From the IMG/VR virus record IMGVR_UViG_3300042465_005323, positions 1 to 31,539 of that record: DNA of 31,539 bases; one strand, given 5' to 3'. The notes beneath the pieces are model-generated. The model did not search any database. It saw nothing but the letters and a program-made list of their open reading frames with translations, and had not been told where the DNA came from. Positions 29,415 to 31,539 of the stretch are shown here, in pieces. Within the stretch, counting starts at the first letter, position 1, and every line of letters starts with the position of its first letter. This stretch comes from a virus. A program made the translations under genes and the position numbers.

Positions 29415-30098
29415 ATGAGCCAAGAACTTTTTACTAATTATTACAAAACTAACTTTTGGCAAGGTAGCGAATCTCTTTCAGGTCCAGGTAGTGATAGGTC
29501 ACAAACTCGTTTTTTGATTAAAGAACTTGAAGCGTTGCTTAAGTTTTATCAGATAAAAAGTATTCTTGATGTGCCTTGTGGTGATTGGAATTGGATGCGC
29601 GATGTGAATTTGTCGGGTATCACTTACATTGGTGGAGATATAGTTGAACCTTTAATTGCCCAAAATCAAGATAAATTTGCAAGTAAAACCGTTCAATTTA
29701 GAGTTATTGATATTTGCAAGGATAAATTGCCACAGGTTGATTTAATTATTGTGCGCGATTGTTTTATTCATTTGCCTTTGCTTGAAATAAATAAGGCGCT
29801 TGATAACATCAAAGCAAGTGGTTCTAAATTTGCCTTGATTAGCATTCATCCTTGGCTTGACTTAGAGGCAAATCAAGAAATTGAAGTCGGACAATGGCGC
29901 AGGGTTGATTTAACTAGAAAGCCTTTTTATTGGGCACCACCCAACAGAATTATTGTTGAAGCCAACACTTTTGGCGAAGATTATGACAAATCAATGGGCC
30001 TTTGGCCGATATGGAGTAACAATGACCCGTCAAGAGTTGAAGGAAGAGAAGCCTTGTCGCCATATCTTCGAAACCATTGGAGTTGCAATATGCCCTGA
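29415..30098 (+). CDS. Class I SAM-dependent methyltransferase
   Basis: A 227-residue methyltransferase. Motif I is ILDVPCGDWNWM (about 50-61), followed by ITYIGGDIVEPLIAQNQ (the acidic residue after strand 2), and VDLIIVRDCFIHLPLLEINKAL for motif IV. It has the shape of methyltransferases found in surface polysaccharide gene sets. Base composition appears more AT-rich than neighbours. The last 25 or so residues lie in the overlap with the zinc-ribbon gene (77 bases) and look like an out-of-frame tail, so the ancestral end was probably near MGLWPIW. It seems to be an inserted accessory gene. Confidence 0.8.
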   Translation: MSQELFTNYYKTNFWQGSESLSGPGSDRSQTRFLIKELEALLKFYQIKSILDVPCGDWNWMRDVNLSGITYIGGDIVEPLIAQNQDKFASKTVQFRVIDICKDKLPQVDLIIVRDCFIHLPLLEINKALDNIKASGSKFALISIHPWLDLEANQEIEVGQWRRVDLTRKPFYWAPPNRIIVEANTFGEDYDKSMGLWPIWSNNDPSRVEGREALSPYLRNHWSCNMP

Positions 30099-30231
30099 CT
30101 GTGGCCGTGACACCCACGAAACGGATTTTGAGTTTCAAATAGAACTTCATAAGCAATGGATTAGAGACGGAAAGGCAGATTGGAATATCTGCCCACTAGG
30201 GGGAACGATTCGGGGATGGTGGTCAATATGA
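30022..30231 (+). CDS. Zinc-ribbon protein (69 aa)
   Basis: A 69-residue protein with a CRHIF...CPDCGR pattern, a further downstream Cys (NICPLGG) and several His residues, suggesting a zinc-binding domain. The start at 30022 follows GGAGTAACA and is chosen over in-frame 29953, which would run further into the methyltransferase. It ends in an ATGA overlap with the primase gene, so it belongs to the replication operon and is probably the original neighbour of the SSB-like gene. Function unknown. Confidence 0.68.
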   Translation: MTRQELKEEKPCRHIFETIGVAICPDCGRDTHETDFEFQIELHKQWIRDGKADWNICPLGGTIRGWWSI

Positions 30232-31539
30232 AATCTGACATCTTGCTTAGAGCGCTGCAACTTGCCAACACTGGCATTTCAGTAGTGCCAGTTGCAACGG
30301 ATGGAAGCAAGAGGCCAGGACTTGATACTTGGAAGCAATATCAAGAGCGCAGACCAACAACCGATGAGTTGATGCGTTGGTTTTCAGATGCGCAAGGTGT
30401 CGGTGTCATTTGCGGGAAAGTCTCTGGCAACTTAGAGATGTTAGAACTTGAAGGCAGAGCAGTAGCAGCCAAGATGCATTTAGATATTGCAGAGATTGCA
30501 AAGAACTCTGGCCTTGAATACTTATGGAACAAACTCAATGCAGGATATGTGGAGACAACGCCTTCTGGCGGTATTCACTGGCTTTATCGCATTGATGGCG
30601 AAGTTCCAGGCAATACTAAACTTGCCAGGCGCCCTGGAGAAAATGGCAACATTGATGTCTTAGCCGAAACAAGAGGCGAAGGCGGCTTTGTGATTGTGGC
30701 TCCGACGAATGGCTCCTGCCATCCGTCAGGCGGAGCGTGGACAATGCTTATCGGCGGGCCTGCGTCCATCCCCACCATCACTAGGGAAGAACGCGACGCT
30801 CTTCATCACTTGTTTGCAATGTTTGATGAGATTCCAAAAGCCGAATACATCGCCGAGGAAATTAAAACAAAACCAGAAGGACCACTGACACCAGGTGATG
30901 ACTACAATCGCAAAGTCTCCTGGCCACAGATTCTGGAACCGTTAGGTTGGACCAAGGTCTATACAACCCGCGATGGTGTCACCGCCTGGCGCAGACCTGG
31001 TAAGAGCGAAGGGGTCAGTGCCACCACCAATCACGCTGGCACCGACAAGTTCTATTGTTTTACAACATCATCAGTATTTGAATCAGAGACTTCATATTCA
31101 AAGTTTGCTGCCTACGCCCTGATTGAACATCAAGGTGATTTCAAAGCATCAGCCAAAGCCCTGCGTCAATTAGGTTATGGTGAATCTAAAGAATTGCAAG
31201 CCTTGAACGTCCCTGATTACAACCCATCAGGGGTGCAGATGCACGATGAAGAAGGCAATGTCATTGCTGATTCATCTTGGATACCAAAGGAAATTGGTGA
31301 TTATGAACTTGAAGCCGATGTCCAGCCAACGATGCTTAAAAGAGAAGATGGAAACTTTATTTTATATCCAGGCAAAATCAATGCCATCTTTGGGGAATCA
31401 GAATCAGGAAAGACGTGGGTTGCGCTAGAGGCAGTAAGACAAGAGTTAGTCGCTGGCAACACAGTCTTTTATATTGACTTTGAAGATAGCGCTCGCGGCA
31501 TCCTTAACCGATTAAAGACCCTGAAAACGCCTACAGAAC
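30228..31539 (+). CDS. Primase-polymerase/RepA-like helicase (truncated by window edge)
   Basis: An open frame of 437 codons runs off the right edge. The N-terminal 200 residues match the bifunctional primase/polymerase domain: ISVVPVATDGSKRPGLDTW, WFSDAQGVGVICGKVSGNLEMLELEG (acidic catalytic pair as LELE) and PSGGIHWLYRI with the conserved His. From about residue 375 a RecA/RepA-type ATPase begins: GKINAIFGESESGKTW is the Walker A (389-396) and NTVFYIDFED the Walker B. It should prime and unwind phage DNA. Starts in the ATGA overlap with the zinc-ribbon gene. Confidence 0.88.
   Translation, partial: MKSDILLRALQLANTGISVVPVATDGSKRPGLDTWKQYQERRPTTDELMRWFSDAQGVGVICGKVSGNLEMLELEGRAVAAKMHLDIAEIAKNSGLEYLWNKLNAGYVETTPSGGIHWLYRIDGEVPGNTKLARRPGENGNIDVLAETRGEGGFVIVAPTNGSCHPSGGAWTMLIGGPASIPTITREERDALHHLFAMFDEIPKAEYIAEEIKTKPEGPLTPGDDYNRKVSWPQILEPLGWTKVYTTRDGVTAWRRPGKSEGVSATTNHAGTDKFYCFTTSSVFESETSYSKFAAYALIEHQGDFKASAKALRQLGYGESKELQALNVPDYNPSGVQMHDEEGNVIADSSWIPKEIGDYELEADVQPTMLKREDGNFILYPGKINAIFGESESGKTWVALEAVRQELVAGNTVFYIDFEDSARGILNRLKTLKTPTE

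Overview
The window is a contiguous piece of a tailed-phage genome (siphovirus-like, HK97-type head, long non-contractile tail). Both edges cut through phage sequence and no bacterial chromosomal gene is visible. The likely host is an actinobacterium. Evidence: a WhiB-family iron-sulfur regulator, a terminase/portal/protease set of the actinophage type, a GT-rich accessory load, and moderate, fairly low GC by eye. A low-GC aquatic lineage such as Nanopelagicales (acI) would fit, but that is inference. I see no integrase, excisionase or classical repressor, so the window itself does not show a temperate lifestyle. One tRNA-T-arm-like element (29357-29375) leaves the question open.

Layout. 69-2041: small and large terminase. 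2051-7379: a receptor-binding cluster (baseplate/Ig-like protein, a 909-residue Gly-X-Thr collagen-like fibre, a glycine-rich adhesin-like protein and three small tail-tip proteins), unusually placed between terminase and portal. 7438-8520: a GT4 glycosyltransferase. 8507-13048: portal, a multidomain prohead protease and the major capsid protein. 13139-13822: a second glycosyltransferase. 13904-16356: connector, tail terminator, two tandem paralogous tail-tube-like proteins, and a tail assembly chaperone with a -1 frameshift. 16346-21115: tail completion protein, tape measure, distal tail protein and a fibre with an S74 intramolecular chaperone domain. 21116-22270: lysis cassette (small coiled-coil and membrane proteins around a CHAP endolysin). 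22270-23545: two convergent glycosyltransferases. 23602-23892: a DUF6378-like protein, then a strong bidirectional terminator.

23964-25583 (minus strand): a tightly overlapping operon of nine very small proteins (30-89 aa). It starts from a divergent control region (25584-25738) carrying good promoters in both directions and repeated GTCCATA elements. 25739-31539 (plus strand): the replication/recombination and regulatory operon, comprising a membrane protein, a PD-(D/E)XK resolvase, a WhiB-HTH fusion, a secreted lytic transglycosylase, a coiled-coil protein, a 27-residue acidic peptide, a Cas4-like exonuclease, an SSB-like protein, a SAM methyltransferase, a zinc-ribbon protein and a primase-polymerase/helicase cut by the right edge.

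How it fits together: the plus-strand left half makes and packages virions and lyses the cell. The right half replicates and recombines DNA. The divergent switch and the small-protein operon are the best candidates for early host takeover or regulation. Four glycosyltransferases and one methyltransferase are scattered as single inserted genes. They may decorate the virion, the Thr-rich collagen-like fibre being an attractive substrate, or the host surface. Genes are packed with TAATG, ATGA and GTGA stop/start overlaps, implying translational coupling throughout.
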